This document shows, in pieces, positions 42,223 through 53,720 of a stretch of DNA of 64,000 nucleotides. Source of the DNA: Perognathus longimembris pacificus (Eukaryota; Chordata; Mammalia; Rodentia; Heteromyidae); assembly GCF_023159225.1 (NCBI RefSeq), contig NC_063180.1:5887297-5951296 (forward strand), in the 5' to 3' direction. Each line of letters opens with the position of its first letter. Position 1 is the first letter of the stretch. The notes beneath the pieces were generated by a model that was not told the DNA's origin, searched no databases, and saw only the letters and a program-made list of their open reading frames with translations. The translations under genes and the position numbers were made by a program.

Positions 42223-42819
42223 TTTTTCAGGTAACCCATCTAGTTAAAGAGCCATGTAGACCAATGAATGACAAGGGTGCTTCCATGAGCCACTAGTTCA
42301 TCCTGGCCTACTGCCTGCCATCATCTATCTTCTCTAGCCCCTGGAGCTCTATTCATGCTCACTCTCTCTAGCCAGGAAGAAAGAGGGCCACATAGGGCAT
42401 CCAGGGAAAGCCAAAGCTAGGAAGGACCCAGCTGAAAGTTCCCTCTCAACCCAGGGTGGGTTTTGGCTGAGGCTACCTCACTCAGTCTGTCTGTAGCCTG
42501 AGGACCTCAAGCCCCGATCTGTAATAGCACTCCTCAATGGTACAGATCACAGGCCCCATCACAGGGACTCTTTCTATACAGATCTGGGCCCATGCAGCCT
42601 GACAATCTGTGTCTCCAACACACTCTCTGAAGAAGCTGATGCTATAGGTCCAGAGCTTAGGGACACCAACGAACCAGGGACAGTGTCTAATCGTAAGGGT
42701 CATATCTGCTGCCAGGAAAGGATAAGCTGGACTCGATGGGGACTTAGGGTTCACACAGAGCTCCCAAAAGAAATGCCAATGCTGCTAAGGGACTGGGCTC
42801 AGAGCCATGATGGTATTTC

Positions 42820-42965
42820 TAACTCCCTCATTCTCTAAATGGGTAGTTCTCAGGGCTTGCTACTTAACCTCTTGTGCTGCCTTGGTTTCTTCATTGCCAC
42901 AGTGGAGGAGACACAAAATGACTGTCTCTTGTGGTGGCAGAGATAATGAAATGGTAAGGATTACA
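42820..42965 (+). mobile_element. MIR
   Basis: 'gcttgctacttaacctcttg' then 'ttggtttcttcattgccaca'. Confidence 0.6.
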
Positions 42966-43289
42966 TCAACAGTGCTCACCCATGGGGAAAAGTTCTTTGA
43001 GAAATGGAAATCTTCAGTTTGGGGATCTCTTTACATCAACTCTAAGAGTATAGAGATGTTAGCTGAGACACTTGCAGAGGGATACACATGCGTGGACTTC
43101 CTCAGCACAACAAAATTTGCAGCATGTCTCCCACTAACATGTGTCCTAGAGATGAAAATACATAGAAGACCTGCATAGACCAGGATCTATGCCACCCAGG
43201 CAGCCAAATATTTCTGAGGAGTCCGAAGTCAGAGGCATCAACCCTCTCCCAAGTAGGGGCCAAACTCCCATGATGATGTTAAAAGTCTC

Positions 43290-43400
43290 AGAGGCTACTT
43301 TAAAAAATATCCTATTATCTTGAAGTACTTGTATAAAAGAGTTATCATTTAACAAAGCAGTTTATGAATACAATGCATCTTAATTACTGTCACCCCTTGC
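43290..43400 (-). mobile_element. Retroelement 3' end, homologous to 25200-25300
   Basis: Reversed it reads 'gcattgtattcataaactgc', 'tttgttaaatgataactctt', 'tacaagtacttcaagataat', matching 25200-25290 closely. Confidence 0.6.
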
Positions 43401-43779
43401 TATGTTTTCAGTAGATCCAATTAGATCCGAAGTCATGCACCTTTCCAGAGGCTGCCAAGGCTGTGTGGCTTCTGCAACCTGCAGTTGGAGGTGCTTTGCA
43501 AGGGAACAGACAAAATGAAAAGAAAATGACCCATCACCCACAGAGGAGCCCATGGTTGATGCACACACTCCAGTCAAGTAAGAACCTGGCATACACATGG
43601 AAATACAATGGAACGGTTCCAACATGTCATAAAGATGCAGGAGATTACTTGGAAGGACTCCCAATGGGCAAATCTGGAACAATCTCAACAACACAATAAA
43701 CAGTGACCAAAATAAAGCATAACAGAATAACATGAATATCCACAAATCAAATAAATACACCATAGAAGAAAGGACAGTT

Positions 43780-44466
43780 CCTCCTTAAAATAAAATTCCA
43801 ATCAATGCATATGGAGGGAATAACAGAAATAGAAATCTGTGCTTGGAAAACACAATTGTAGTTTCTGTAAAGAATCATGAATGGATGTTTAAATTAGTGG
43901 GTAAAAATGGGGCAAGAAGCAAGACTTTTACATATTCTCTAAGAGTCTCCCAGCCAGATATTTATCAGTTACAAAGGGAACATTTTAAGTAGAGAATCCC
44001 AGCAGACATCACCTTAAGAAACAAAATCAGCTTTTCCCATGAGGAGCTGTGTTATACCCTGATAGTTGCAACTCCTGAGAAAACACACAACATTGCTTCT
44101 ATGGTGCACCCCTCTATGAATAATCTGAATGAAATTATGAAGCAACATTAGACAAGCCAAACAGAGAGGCACATTGTACAGTAACTGGCCAGTATTCTTC
44201 CAATGTGTCAAGATTATGAAGGACAAAAGAGGTTGAGGAGCATTCCCAGACAAAGATGACCAAGGACATTCCACAATCAGGTGCCAGGGATCCTGAACGG
44301 AGGAAATAGAGACATTACCCGGAGCTAACCACACTTGGTTCATGGCCTCCTATCAGTGTTGAATTATATACAGTGTTAGCATTCAAAGATCTGAGGAGAG
44401 TATGATTTTTGCAGTTGCTTTTGTATGTCTGAACTTATTGCAAAGTTAAAAAAAACATTAAAAAGC
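43780..44466 (+). mobile_element. L1M-type LINE 3' end
   Basis: 'gtaactggccagtattcttc', 'gtcaagattatgaaggacaa' and the ending 'gaacttattgcaaagttaaa' plus A-run follow the 3' UTR of mammalian L1M elements. No reading frame remains. Confidence 0.72.
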
Positions 44467-45618
44467 AATGGTTTTGTTCTTGTTTTTGAATAAAAGCTTC
44501 AAGTTGGCTATTTGGGGCAGACATTAGGTTTCCTGAAACAGGTGTCAGCTATGGCTTGGCTGGACTTCCAGACACACTGCTCTGAGTGCTCAGCAAATGC
44601 TATTGATCTTATTCCAGCAGGAGATGAAGCAGTGGGGGACTGGTCTCTTGCAGGGCTGCTTAGCAAGTGCTCTCTGCTATTATTATATGTTGCTGTAGAC
44701 ACAGAAGCCTAAAGAGAGCACAGAGCCTGCTGGGAGAAGCTATGAAAACAGCTCATTCTGGGGTGACAGTGTGGGAGATCCAGTGCCCCCAGGAGAAAGT
44801 GACTCCTGAGCTGGGCTTGGGTGGCCAGGTAGAGGGGACATGTTAGGAGTCTGGGCAGGCAACAGGAGGGGGATGTAGAGACAGGTGACAGACAGCAACA
44901 TGGTGTGATACTTAGTGAGGTGGCTAGAGGAGTGTGACAGAAGCCTGGGGGCCATTTTGAGCCTGGAAAATGTTCCCTTCCAGGAAGGGGTGGGGAGTAA
45001 CTGAGAGGCTGGGTGTAGAGAGGAGGCTAAGACCTCTCTTCTGGAATGAGGGGGGATGGAGTAGCAAGAGGCTAGACTTCAAGTCATAAAGACGGAGAGA
45101 AATGACATCAGTGAGGGATGTGGAAGCCCCAGGTGGAATGGAAGGGGCAGCACTGGGCCTACTGAATCAGTGCTGGTAAACACAGCCTTCTCCCTGGGGA
45201 AGGAAGAGGCCCAAAGCATCTCTTGGAGTAGGGGGATCATACCATGTATTGACACTTGAGACCATTAATTTGGGTGCTCTGGATTACCATGCTGAGCAGC
45301 ATGTGCCTATAAACACATCCAGATAGGGGCTTAAGGGCCTGGAGCGGCTCTTGCCTCATGGATGGGGGAGGAGACTTCAATCCCATATGGATGGATACAC
45401 AAGCCCCTAGAGCTGTGGACATGGGTGAGCCAAGCACCCTTCACAGAAAGAGCTAGAGTGTGGTGAGTGTACATGTGTCATGTGTTCTCACACTCACACT
45501 TACAGATGGCAAAGGCGCAGACCAAGAACTCCAAAAAGAAGAACCAAGAGAGAAATGGGCCTCTCTGGTGGCTGGGTGGCCACAGACCAGGAACAGCCAG
45601 ACAGAGGGCAGAACTTAC

Positions 45619-45724
45619 CCATGCACACTCTGGACAGAGTGAGGCTCATAATGGTACCTTCCCTCCTGGTGTCGCATCTCAATCGGCAGGGGCGCGTGGA
45701 ACGGTGGCAAGAGGTGCTGTGGCA
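45619..45724 (-). CDS. GLI2: GLI2 coding exon (about residues 50-85)
   Basis: This 106-bp exon begins by finishing a Val codon (G|TG), has 34 whole codons, and ends with GG of a Gly codon completed by the exon at 23387. It starts PQHLLPPFHAPLPIEMRHQE and continues GRYHYEPHSVQSVH. The acceptor is a pyrimidine-rich stretch ending CAG, and the donor is GG|GTAAGT. The segment lies in the N-terminal repressor region of GLI2. Against human GLI2 from memory there is D-to-E in the PIDMRH stretch and HG-to-QS near the end; both are conservative positions without a known catalytic role. The previous exon, with the start Met and alanine run, was not found between here and 64000. A plus-strand open frame over this exon is only its shadow. 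Confidence 0.95.
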
Positions 45725-45829
45725 CTGAGGAGGGGGAGAGAGAAAAAGGACTTCAAAAACTTTTCCCCTCCCTCAAAAAGCAATTTTCAAAGGGCTTTAA
45801 GCTCAATGAATTCCTGAGCAAGAGTAGCC

Positions 45830-46300
45830 AGGACAAGGGCTCGGTGGTGCCCCATGCTATCACACACCCACGAAGGAGGATGAATAAATAATCAAAGTCA
45901 GCCAGAGAATCCTACATCTTCCACATAAAAGATCCCCAACTGCGCTCTTGACAAAGACAAGCAGCTCAGCGCTCTTTGAACTCGGGGAGATTACAGGCAA
46001 GCCCATGGAACTGGCCTCCACCGCAAATCAGAGATGACAGCACCCACAGGCTCCCACTCGGCTCGTGTCTACGCTCCCTGGCCTGGTGGCTGTGTGTGGC
46101 TTTGGCAGCACCAGATGACAGCCTCCGATGCTGCCATGCACACCTGCTGGAGATATTTACCTAGAACCATCTGTGAAGGCAGGGCCTGCTTCTGTGAGGA
46201 AGCCACGTCCTACCAGTCTGCCTTCCCTGTCTTGTGGGCAGCTGTGTGGATCAGTTAAGTCTCCACTCTTAATATTAATTATCAGCCCAGGCCCACTGGC
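45830..46300. promoter_or_regulatory. Candidate conserved non-coding island beside the GLI2 exon
   Basis: The 500 bp upstream of the exon are free of repeats and hold 'gaataaataatcaaagtcag' and 'cttaatattaattatcagcc' (46268-46287), which combine TCF/homeodomain-type cores. Visual judgement only. Confidence 0.3.
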
Positions 46301-46689
46301 AGTGCCTCCAGGACTGAAAATGCCAACAACACGTGTGTGTCAGTTCCCAGAGCTGAGTCAGCCTCTGTCTGTACTTGGCCTGTGCTCAACAAATCATCAT
46401 ATAATTGTAGGATGCTCTTTACTTACTAAAAAAAATGCTTGGCTTTCTTGGAGGCAAACGTAACTACAGGCTTTAGGAAAACAGAGCTCTTTAAAAAGTA
46501 GTTAGACTGGGGAAAGGGCTAAGAAGTGGAGATTTCTCAGCCACCTCTCCCTCAGTCTGAAGGCCACTGGCCAGAGAGGGCAGGGTTAAGTCTGGATTTC
46601 TGAATAATTCACACATAGGTCAATGACTAGGTACACTGTGGCAGAGGTGTAAAATTAAGGCTCCCATTCTGTGCAAAGAGGTTATAGCA

Positions 46690-46742
46690 CTGTACTAGGA
46701 GTTAAGTAAGCACTAGGAATTAAGTACTAGGAGTTAAGAAGT
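46690..46742 (+). repeat. Three imperfect tandem copies of ACTAGGARTTAAG
   Basis: Units near 46694, 46711 and 46726 with slightly different spacers; a small local expansion. Confidence 0.8.
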
Positions 46743-46759
46743 ATGAGTAATTCCCTTTT

Positions 46760-47135
46760 CATATTATTTTGTAGCCATAACATAAAACTGATCATTTCCA
46801 GTCCCCTTTAAGTGTATAGGGGAGCAAGAACACATACATTCACACAGGGTAGCAGTCACTATGCTCCATTCACAGAACCTTTCATCACACCAACTGCAAC
46901 TGTGTCCCCAACTCCTCCCCTTGCCCCTGATAACTGCCATTCTGCTGTCTGTCTATGAATCTGACTACACTGGGTATTTCCTATCAGAGGAATCACATGG
47001 TATTTGTCCTATTGTGTCTGGTTGATTTTACTCCACTGAATGTCCTCAAGGATCATATGAGTCACAACTCCCTTCCCTTTCAAGGCTGAATATTATTCCA
47101 GTGTCTGGTATATCTGTCATCAGACACTTGAGTAG
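46760..47135 (-). mobile_element. L1M-type LINE fragment, antisense
   Basis: 'cctgataactgccattctgc', 'tggtatttgtcctattgtgt' and 'gctgaatattattccagtgt' match the reverse of the L1 segment around 'ggaatattattcagcc'. Confidence 0.72.
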
Positions 47136-47784
47136 AATGCTAAAAATTCTTAATGGGAGAAATCTTTTCTTTTGAAAACTTCACTTTAAAATTTAAATAT
47201 CCAGTTCTACTTTTATAATTCCACAATTCCAGCACATTCCATGGGGACTGAGAAAAAAGAAAGCACACATCTTTTTGATAAAAATCAACCTGCTAGACTC
47301 AAAGAGAACATGACAGAAGACATGTAGCTCAATCTTGGAGGCCAGCTCTCAATTCTGGAGCTGCCCCCCTGAATGCCCATTGTTTCCTGAGGCCCCCAGC
47401 AGCCTGAACAGGTGAGCCTGGGTGTTTGGTCATAAACAAAGCTGTGACCTATGGCCCTGTGCTCTGGAGGCAGGTGATCTTTGGGAGTCAGTGGGGCTCG
47501 CCAGTTGCCTTTGGACAAGTTTAGGTAGCCGAGTGCGCAGATGGGAACCTGCACAGGTGCTGCTCTAACAACAGCAATTCACAGTAACTCATGGAGCTCC
47601 AAGTCCATAGTCAAGACTATTAATTCATTTGCTGTAGGGCAGAGAATACAAGTTACTCCCAAGGTGACAATCCCACGGGAGGGGCTGCACTTGCACAGCA
47701 GGACCAAGGAGGCGTCCCTCATCCCAGTGCCCAGCAGAAGAAACAGCTCTCATCTTTCAAAGGTTACAGGAAATGCCCTTATTC

Positions 47785-47856
47785 CAGTGCTGAGCAAAGC
47801 CAGAGCTGTGCACATGCCAGGCAAGTGCTCTACCTATGAGCCACATCTCCAGCCCA
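47785..47856 (-). mobile_element. ID SINE fragment, antisense
   Basis: 'catgccaggcaagtgctcta' and 'gagccacatctccagcccag'. Confidence 0.65.
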
Positions 47857-47882
47857 GGAAAGTGCCTTTAAAAAACAAAACA

Positions 47883-48122
47883 AGCCGAGCACCAATGGCT
47901 CGCCCCTGTAATCCTAACCTCTCAGAAGACCGAGATCTTAGGATTGGGGTCTGAAGCCAACCCAGCTTGGAAAATTTGTGAGACTCATTGCCAATTAACC
48001 ACCGAAAAGTCAGAAGTGCAGCTGTGGCCCCATGTGGTAGAGTGCTAACCTTGAGGACAAAGCAAAAGGACGGTGCCCTGAGTGCAAACACCAGTATCCG
48101 CACAGCAAAATAAAACAAAACA
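47883..48122 (+). mobile_element. Dimeric SINE, sense
   Basis: 'gccgagcaccaatggctcgc', 'ccaattaaccaccgaaaagt' and 'gtggtagagtgctaaccttg' with an 'aaataaaacaaaacaa' tail; 'aaaacaaaacaa' is also found just upstream. Confidence 0.88.
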
Positions 48123-48989
48123 ATTTGTCCAGGAAGACCCGATGACAATATTGAGAACAAGACAGAAATGATTCATAGTCATGTAAGGTGTGTGACTGTT
48201 TCTCTTAGCAGCCAACATAGGTGCATCTGTGCTCATCTCACAGGTGCCAAAATGTAGGTGAAAGAGGAATCCAAGGTTATGCCTTAAATCGTAGGGCTGA
48301 AAAATAGCAAAGTAAAGAAGACAATCCAGTGCTACTAACAGGCGCTTGTGGGCTCTTCCCTCTACCCAGCCCATATGAGCAGCTCTGGGGTGTCAGGGGA
48401 ATCTCAAGGTCCTCCTGCCCTGCCCTGCCCTGCTGTGTACTACAGCTCAATGCACACGCAGCAGCCCTGTAGTCCCAGGAAACTTCATGCTGCCTGGATC
48501 CAGGATCTTCCTGCCGGCCGGCCGGCTGGCCCTTAGCACTGCCGTGACTCCATCCTCCCCACACTTGCTCCTGTAGACACCAAAGAGGGTGTGTGCACAT
48601 GTATGCATGTATATGCCGATGTGTGTGTAATCCTGTAGTTGCATGTGCACTGGGAAAGGAGCCTGCCTGGAACTTCCAGGGAAAGCTGTGAGGAAATTTT
48701 TTGAAATGTCACACAAGGAGGGTCAAGTGCTGTGGGGCTGTGGGGCAGGACACATGTCAGCCATAAGTCCCAGACTGTGTGACTGGGGCCCCTCCCAGGC
48801 CCCTTGGTATGGCAGGGATGAGAGAGCAGTGGCTTTGGGCCAGTGACACCTGTAGCTTCCTGGGGATCTCTCAACAGGGTTCTCGGGGGCGCAAGGGTTC
48901 TGGGGGCAGCTTCTGGCTGATGTATCTGCCCTCATATGTAATTCTCACTGACTCAAGGGCCTGCTACACTCCCAATCTTGTCACCTGAA

Positions 48990-50115
48990 CCCAGCACCCA
49001 ACAAACCAACATGCTCTCGCTCACAGACAGACTCACATACCTCACACATACACTCTTATGTGTACATGCACACATACACAATCACATACCCTTCCACACA
49101 CACCCAACACACACTTGTGTACACATTGTACACCTGTGAACTCACACATCCTCACACCCATACAGTGCATTCAGACTCACACCCTCACATAAGCACACTC
49201 ACAGATTCATACATTCACAGCACATGCACTTAAGCTCACACACATTCACAATCATATACCCTCAACATACATATTCACACACCTCATTCACACCATCATG
49301 CTTAGACTCACACTTTGACACACAAAGTGCACATTCATGTGTACACCTCACATGCACACATGCCTGCAGATATGTATTCAGATTCTCACATCCTCATATG
49401 CACACACTCATATACTCACCATTGCATGCACATAGCTCATACATATGCATGCATACTCATATACTTAATAGGCACACCCCACACTAATACACACCCTCAC
49501 GGCAATACTGACACATACATGCATATGCACCACACACTCAAAACATCACCTCATGTGCACACTCACCCACTCTCATGCCCTGTAATACACTCACAAACCC
49601 TCAAGTGCATGCAGATTCACAATATACTCCTATATACATGTATAGACCCCTCCTACCCATGTCCACTCACGTGTACACATACCCTTGAGCACAAACACAC
49701 ACCTACATTCGTGTCCATATGCATGCACATATATGACTCCACACTCCCTGTACAATGCACACAAGCTCACACATACATGCACCCTCATGTGCACATTCAC
49801 ACAGTCTTATAAGTACCACACACTAACCAATTGCGCTACTGGAGCACATTCACACAGTTATGTATACAACACTCTCACCCTCATATGCCAACTCACACAA
49901 TCACATACACACTCAGAATCACACATATACCCTTTTGCACACTCAGATTCTTAGGCCCTCATGTGCATACATTCATACATACTCACAGGCTCACATTCAT
50001 ATGAACACCCATATACAGCTTACATCCTCACATGCACACACACAGACTCACACAGGCAAATACATACATACACACTCTCATGTACTCTCACATGTAACAC
50101 TTGGACATACACTTG
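48990..50115 (+). repeat. CA-rich, G-poor low-complexity tract of about 1.1 kb
   Basis: Words such as tcacacac, catgcaca, cactcata and tcatatgcac recur without a fixed period. The plus strand is very poor in G. It looks like an old, much-mutated CA/CATA expansion, and the long open frames here (His/Thr-rich) are artefacts of composition. Confidence 0.92.
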
Positions 50116-50485
50116 CACAGTCTCAAACACCAGTCTCTCAAGACATCTTTTCATGTGAGGTAAACTGAGGAACAAAAGCTCACCCTGGCTCATCTGCAGT
50201 CTGAGGATACCTCCCTCAAGCATGGGTTATTCTCTCACACCCCTGATGAAAGCTTCCAGAAGCAACTACTTGGCTCAGAATCCTTGGCCAGGCTGGGAAG
50301 GGAGAAATTCTACTTTCCAACACTGAGAGAAATCAGAGTAGCCAAGAAACACGAAGACATCAGACAGAACAGTGGCCTTCAGTGACTGAAATATTCAATC
50401 AGCCTTCCACATGTTGTTTTCATTGTGGACTTAAAAAAAAAAAAAGGCCCCAAACTCAATCATGTCCTTCCGGCTAGTAGGGGAA

Positions 50486-50486
50486 A

Positions 50487-50542
<56 letters not shown>
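50486..50542 (+). repeat. Microsatellite (CA)n
   Basis: About 25 CA units. Confidence 0.98.
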
Positions 50543-50545
<3 letters not shown>

Positions 50546-51765
50546 GTCATTTCAAAGAAACAGCTTTCTTTTTAAGTTTCTGGGGGAAAACTGTAAGTTG
50601 AGAATTTTCAATGGATCCCCCACATACCAGGAAAGAAATGCACATTTGTTTTTGATTCCACACAGAAAGACCCTGAGACACCAATGAGGAAAGAGTGACA
50701 GGCATCTATTACTGAGACCCTGGAATTTTTCTGTACTAACTTAAATACCAAAATGTTCACTGGCTGGTGGTGCCCAGGGAGTGGGCATGGTGTGGCAGTG
50801 TTCTGGGGAAATGGTCTCACAATGTGGGAGTAGGACATTGAAAGAGGCCAACAAGATCCCATTCCTCAACTTAAAGCCTCATTAATAACCAGTCCAATGA
50901 GTGACTCAGGACAGGATAGGGTGGGGGTCGGCAGAGACTTCAAAGAATAGAGAGAACTGGGTCATAGGAACATGACTGGGCAGCTGCGGCAACCACAGGG
51001 GAATTCTCCTCAGATGAAGTCATGTGTTGCTACAACGCAGAGGCTCAGCTCCCAGAGAGGGGCCCAGAGACTGGAGCAGGGGCTGGTGAAGTAAATGTAA
51101 CCACCCAGGAGAGCCTGGACAGAGTGGTGACACCCAGACCTCCAGGCAGTCTCCAGTTCCTGAGATCTCCCCAATCCAGGACAGAATTGGCTTGGAACAT
51201 GTGGCTGATGTAGGGACTGAGAAGCAGTCTTCGGGCACTGACCTAGGGACTATAGTAGCAGGTGGATCCACAAAGAGGCCAGGCCCTTGTACCACACCAG
51301 TCTCAGTTATGAGGTAAAAACATAGAGTATAGCCCAGGAGGCCCAGAAAGGAGACCAGGCTCCCACATCCTGAGGTCACCATGCAGGATGGGGAGGCTGC
51401 ATCCATGATGACAAACATAAGCCTTTGTTTCTGAACACCAAGCCACTCCCCTCAGCCATGGGTTGTAGCTCCCAGTGATGATCAGAGCTACCACCCACAG
51501 CTCCAAGTGGATTTACTCCAGGTCCTCTGGATATGAATCCCAGAGACAGTGATGAACCCACAGAGAGGGAGCAGCTCCTGCTCCAGGTCCCCATGCCCTG
51601 TCCACTGCTATTCCCAAGTGATCTCTGTGTCTGTGCATACCTTCCCAGGATGCTCGTTGCCACTCATCTACCAAGTACCTGCTCCGATGTGGACACTCTG
51701 GCTTGAAGACACGGAGGTATTCCAACTTGTTGAGATTTGGGGGAAGTGGTAAATGAGCAAAGAAA

Positions 51766-51766
<1 letters not shown>

Positions 51767-51817
<51 letters not shown>

Positions 51818-52040
51818 TCACCAGACCTGGGGCTTGAACTGAGGGCCTAGGCACTGTCTTTGAGCTTTTGACCTCAAGGATAGTGCTATACCACTTGAAC
51901 CACAACTTCACTTTGGCTTGTTAATTGGAGATAAGAGCCTTATGGACTTTTCTTGCCCAGGTTGGCTTCAAACTGTGATCCTCAGATCTCAGCCTCCTAA
52001 GTAGTTAAGATTTCAGGTGTTGAGCTACTGGTGCCTGGCA
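51767..52040 (-). mobile_element. Dimeric SINE, antisense, with (GT)n at its tail
   Basis: (GT)n at 51767-51814, then 'agacctggggcttgaactga', 'gttaattggagataagagcc' and 'gatctcagcctcctaagtag'. Confidence 0.92.
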
Positions 52041-52469
52041 ATGACTGGATTCTGGACTCCAGTTTCTTCCTACTCTGGAAGACTCTGGGTGGGCTTCCAA
52101 TTCAATGTCTATAATTTCTCACACTCTTTTAGTTTAGAGTTCCTTGTGTCTCGGGTAGAATTCAGTGCAGTTGTTTCATTGTTTTTCTTCAAAACAGATA
52201 GACCTTGGCAAAGACACAGGAAGGGCTTCTCCCTCACATGTAGATGGTTTTCTGGGTCATTTCCATCCCAAGAGAAGGATGAGACAACTTTGTTATGCCA
52301 AAAGAGGATGCTAGTGTGAAGAGCAGGAAAATCTGCAGAAGTGGGTTGTAAACTAGACATGATATCTCTCGCGAGTTCTTGGCAGTTCAGTCAAATGACA
52401 GTCCTATGGCAAACTAGCTTACCCTCCCCCGTGTCAAAAGAGCTTGGGATAGAAGCAGAAAGGATGTGA

Positions 52470-52640
52470 GCAGTGAATCCAGACAAGCCTAGGATCAAAC
52501 CTCAGATGTGCCAATTGCTAGCTTTGATTTCTTCCTGTAAGACAAGAAGGTCATCCACCCCACTGCTGTGAAGAGTATTTGTCTTCTCCACATAGTAGGA
52601 ACTTAACAAGAGGTAGTTAGATTCCCTGATCTAGGGGCTG
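52470..52640 (+). mobile_element. MIR
   Basis: 'cctaggatcaaacctcagat', 'gtgccaattgctagctttga' and 'cacatagtaggaacttaaca' follow the MIR order. Confidence 0.65.
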
Positions 52641-53559
52641 TAGACCTCTGCGATGATGTACATGAGAACTCTAGGGCTATGGTTAAAAAAAACAAAACTT
52701 CCCTCAGTCCTCCATGTAAAAGATGCTAAGATGCAATGGAGAGTAACTCAAAGGGCACTCATGTCAGTTTTCACTTCATGCAAACTCTGTCCCTGGTCTG
52801 CCATGTGACACAGGGAAGGCAGTGGAAGTGACTGCAGTTTGCTGGAGGGGTTTCCACAGATGGCAGTTCATCCTCTGCCAACTCCTAGATGGCCAATAAC
52901 CCGAGGCTCAGTCTAGCTACTCCAAGTATGGCTTCTTCATTCTGGGCTGGGCTGGGCTGGCCAACATAGACTGAGCCGGGAAGGTGAATTTATAAGTCCC
53001 TGGACTGTGGGTCATGGTGGCCATCACTGTGACTTTTGTTTACAAGCAAGATTTTCACTCTCCTGATCCGGTTACAGCTGTCTTCTACAGGCTCGTGGAG
53101 AAGTCCACAGCCAGCAGAAGCCACAGGAAGAAGAGGATGTGGAACGTTCACATCCAGGGACACTTCCAGGGAAGAGCAGAGGGAGGGAGAAAGAGACTGC
53201 TGCTCTCTATTCCAGTCTTAGACTTCAAGGTAGTGTATTATACTTTGACCTGCACAGGCTGTGGGTGTCCCCCAGTCCAGCTGCACAGCCTTCTCTGGAC
53301 TCCACAGGAGGCTGCTCCTCTAGGGTGGGGCTCTCAGTCTCTGCCTCACGTAAGTCCAGAGAAGGGAAGTCACAGCCTCAGCCTGTTGCCTATTTCCATG
53401 TATGAACACATGAAATTCATGTAAGAAAGAAGACCCTGGAGACCCCGTGCCTGCCCTCGGGACCCTTACCAAGACTGCTAAGAATAAGAGGTCTAGACTG
53501 TGTTTTCAGGGCGTACACCAGGGGCGTCTCTCTGTTGGTTAGCTGCTAAAGCTGGAGTT

Positions 53560-53720
53560 GGTGCCAGGTGGGTCCATGTGACACAGAATGGCCTGAGTTG
53601 GGGAAAGCAGATTTCCATGGGGCCTGGAGAAACCAGGAGGGCTCCCCGGAAGAAGCTGTTCTAAAGCTGGGCTATGAAGGGTTGCTAACTCAAGGGGAAG
53701 GGTGCTAGGTTTCTCGGGCT
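53560..53720. mobile_element. Possible L2 fragment
   Basis: 'gggctccccggaagaagctg' and 'ctgggctatgaagggttgct' resemble 'ggcttcctggaggaggtg...gagccttgaaggatgag'. Confidence 0.4.

Larger units (their letters stand above)
23388..45618 (-). other. GLI2: GLI2 intron, about 22 kb
   Basis: The largest complete intron here. It carries LTRs of the MaLR/MLT1 type, old L1M pieces, MIR/L2 fragments, SINEs and microsatellites, each listed. Stretches where I see nothing I can name: 25320-26640, 28330-28810, 29000-29910, 31180-32690, 33860-35350, 38870-39500, 40300-40630 and 44480-45600. Possible regulatory islands lie at 36770-36925, 38170-38545 and 41090-41240. Confidence 0.9.
3971..45724 (-). other. GLI2: GLI2 gene, internal portion (seven coding exons and their introns)
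   Basis: GLI2 is a zinc-finger transcription factor that carries Hedgehog signals from the primary cilium to the nucleus. It is held by SUFU, processed or degraded when the pathway is off, and acts mainly as an activator when the pathway is on. Seven exons on this strand translate in order into the GLI2 N-terminal half. Intron phases from 5' to 3' are 2, 1, 1, 2, 0 and 0, then 0 after the last exon seen, and all agree across junctions. GLI2 rather than GLI3 is chosen because the zinc-finger-1 exon reads [19 protein letters not shown]3, as I recall it, differs here. The start codon and C-terminal exons are outside the window. No exon shows a frameshift or stop, so the locus looks functional. 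Confidence 0.97.

Noticed and set aside
42482..42754. Minus-strand open frame of 90 codons with several cysteines
   Set aside because: No match to any family I know and no supporting context.
45460..45817. Plus-strand open frames of up to 116 codons
   Set aside because: They overlap the GLI2 exon on the other strand and continue into intron; shadows of the real exon.
48511..48535. CpG island or promoter at the GC-rich 'ccggccggccggc' run
   Set aside because: Only about 20 bp of CpG-rich sequence; flanks are ordinary intron.
49224..50168. His/Thr-rich open frames of up to 165 codons
   Set aside because: A composition effect of the CA-rich tract; no domain and no codon pattern of a gene.
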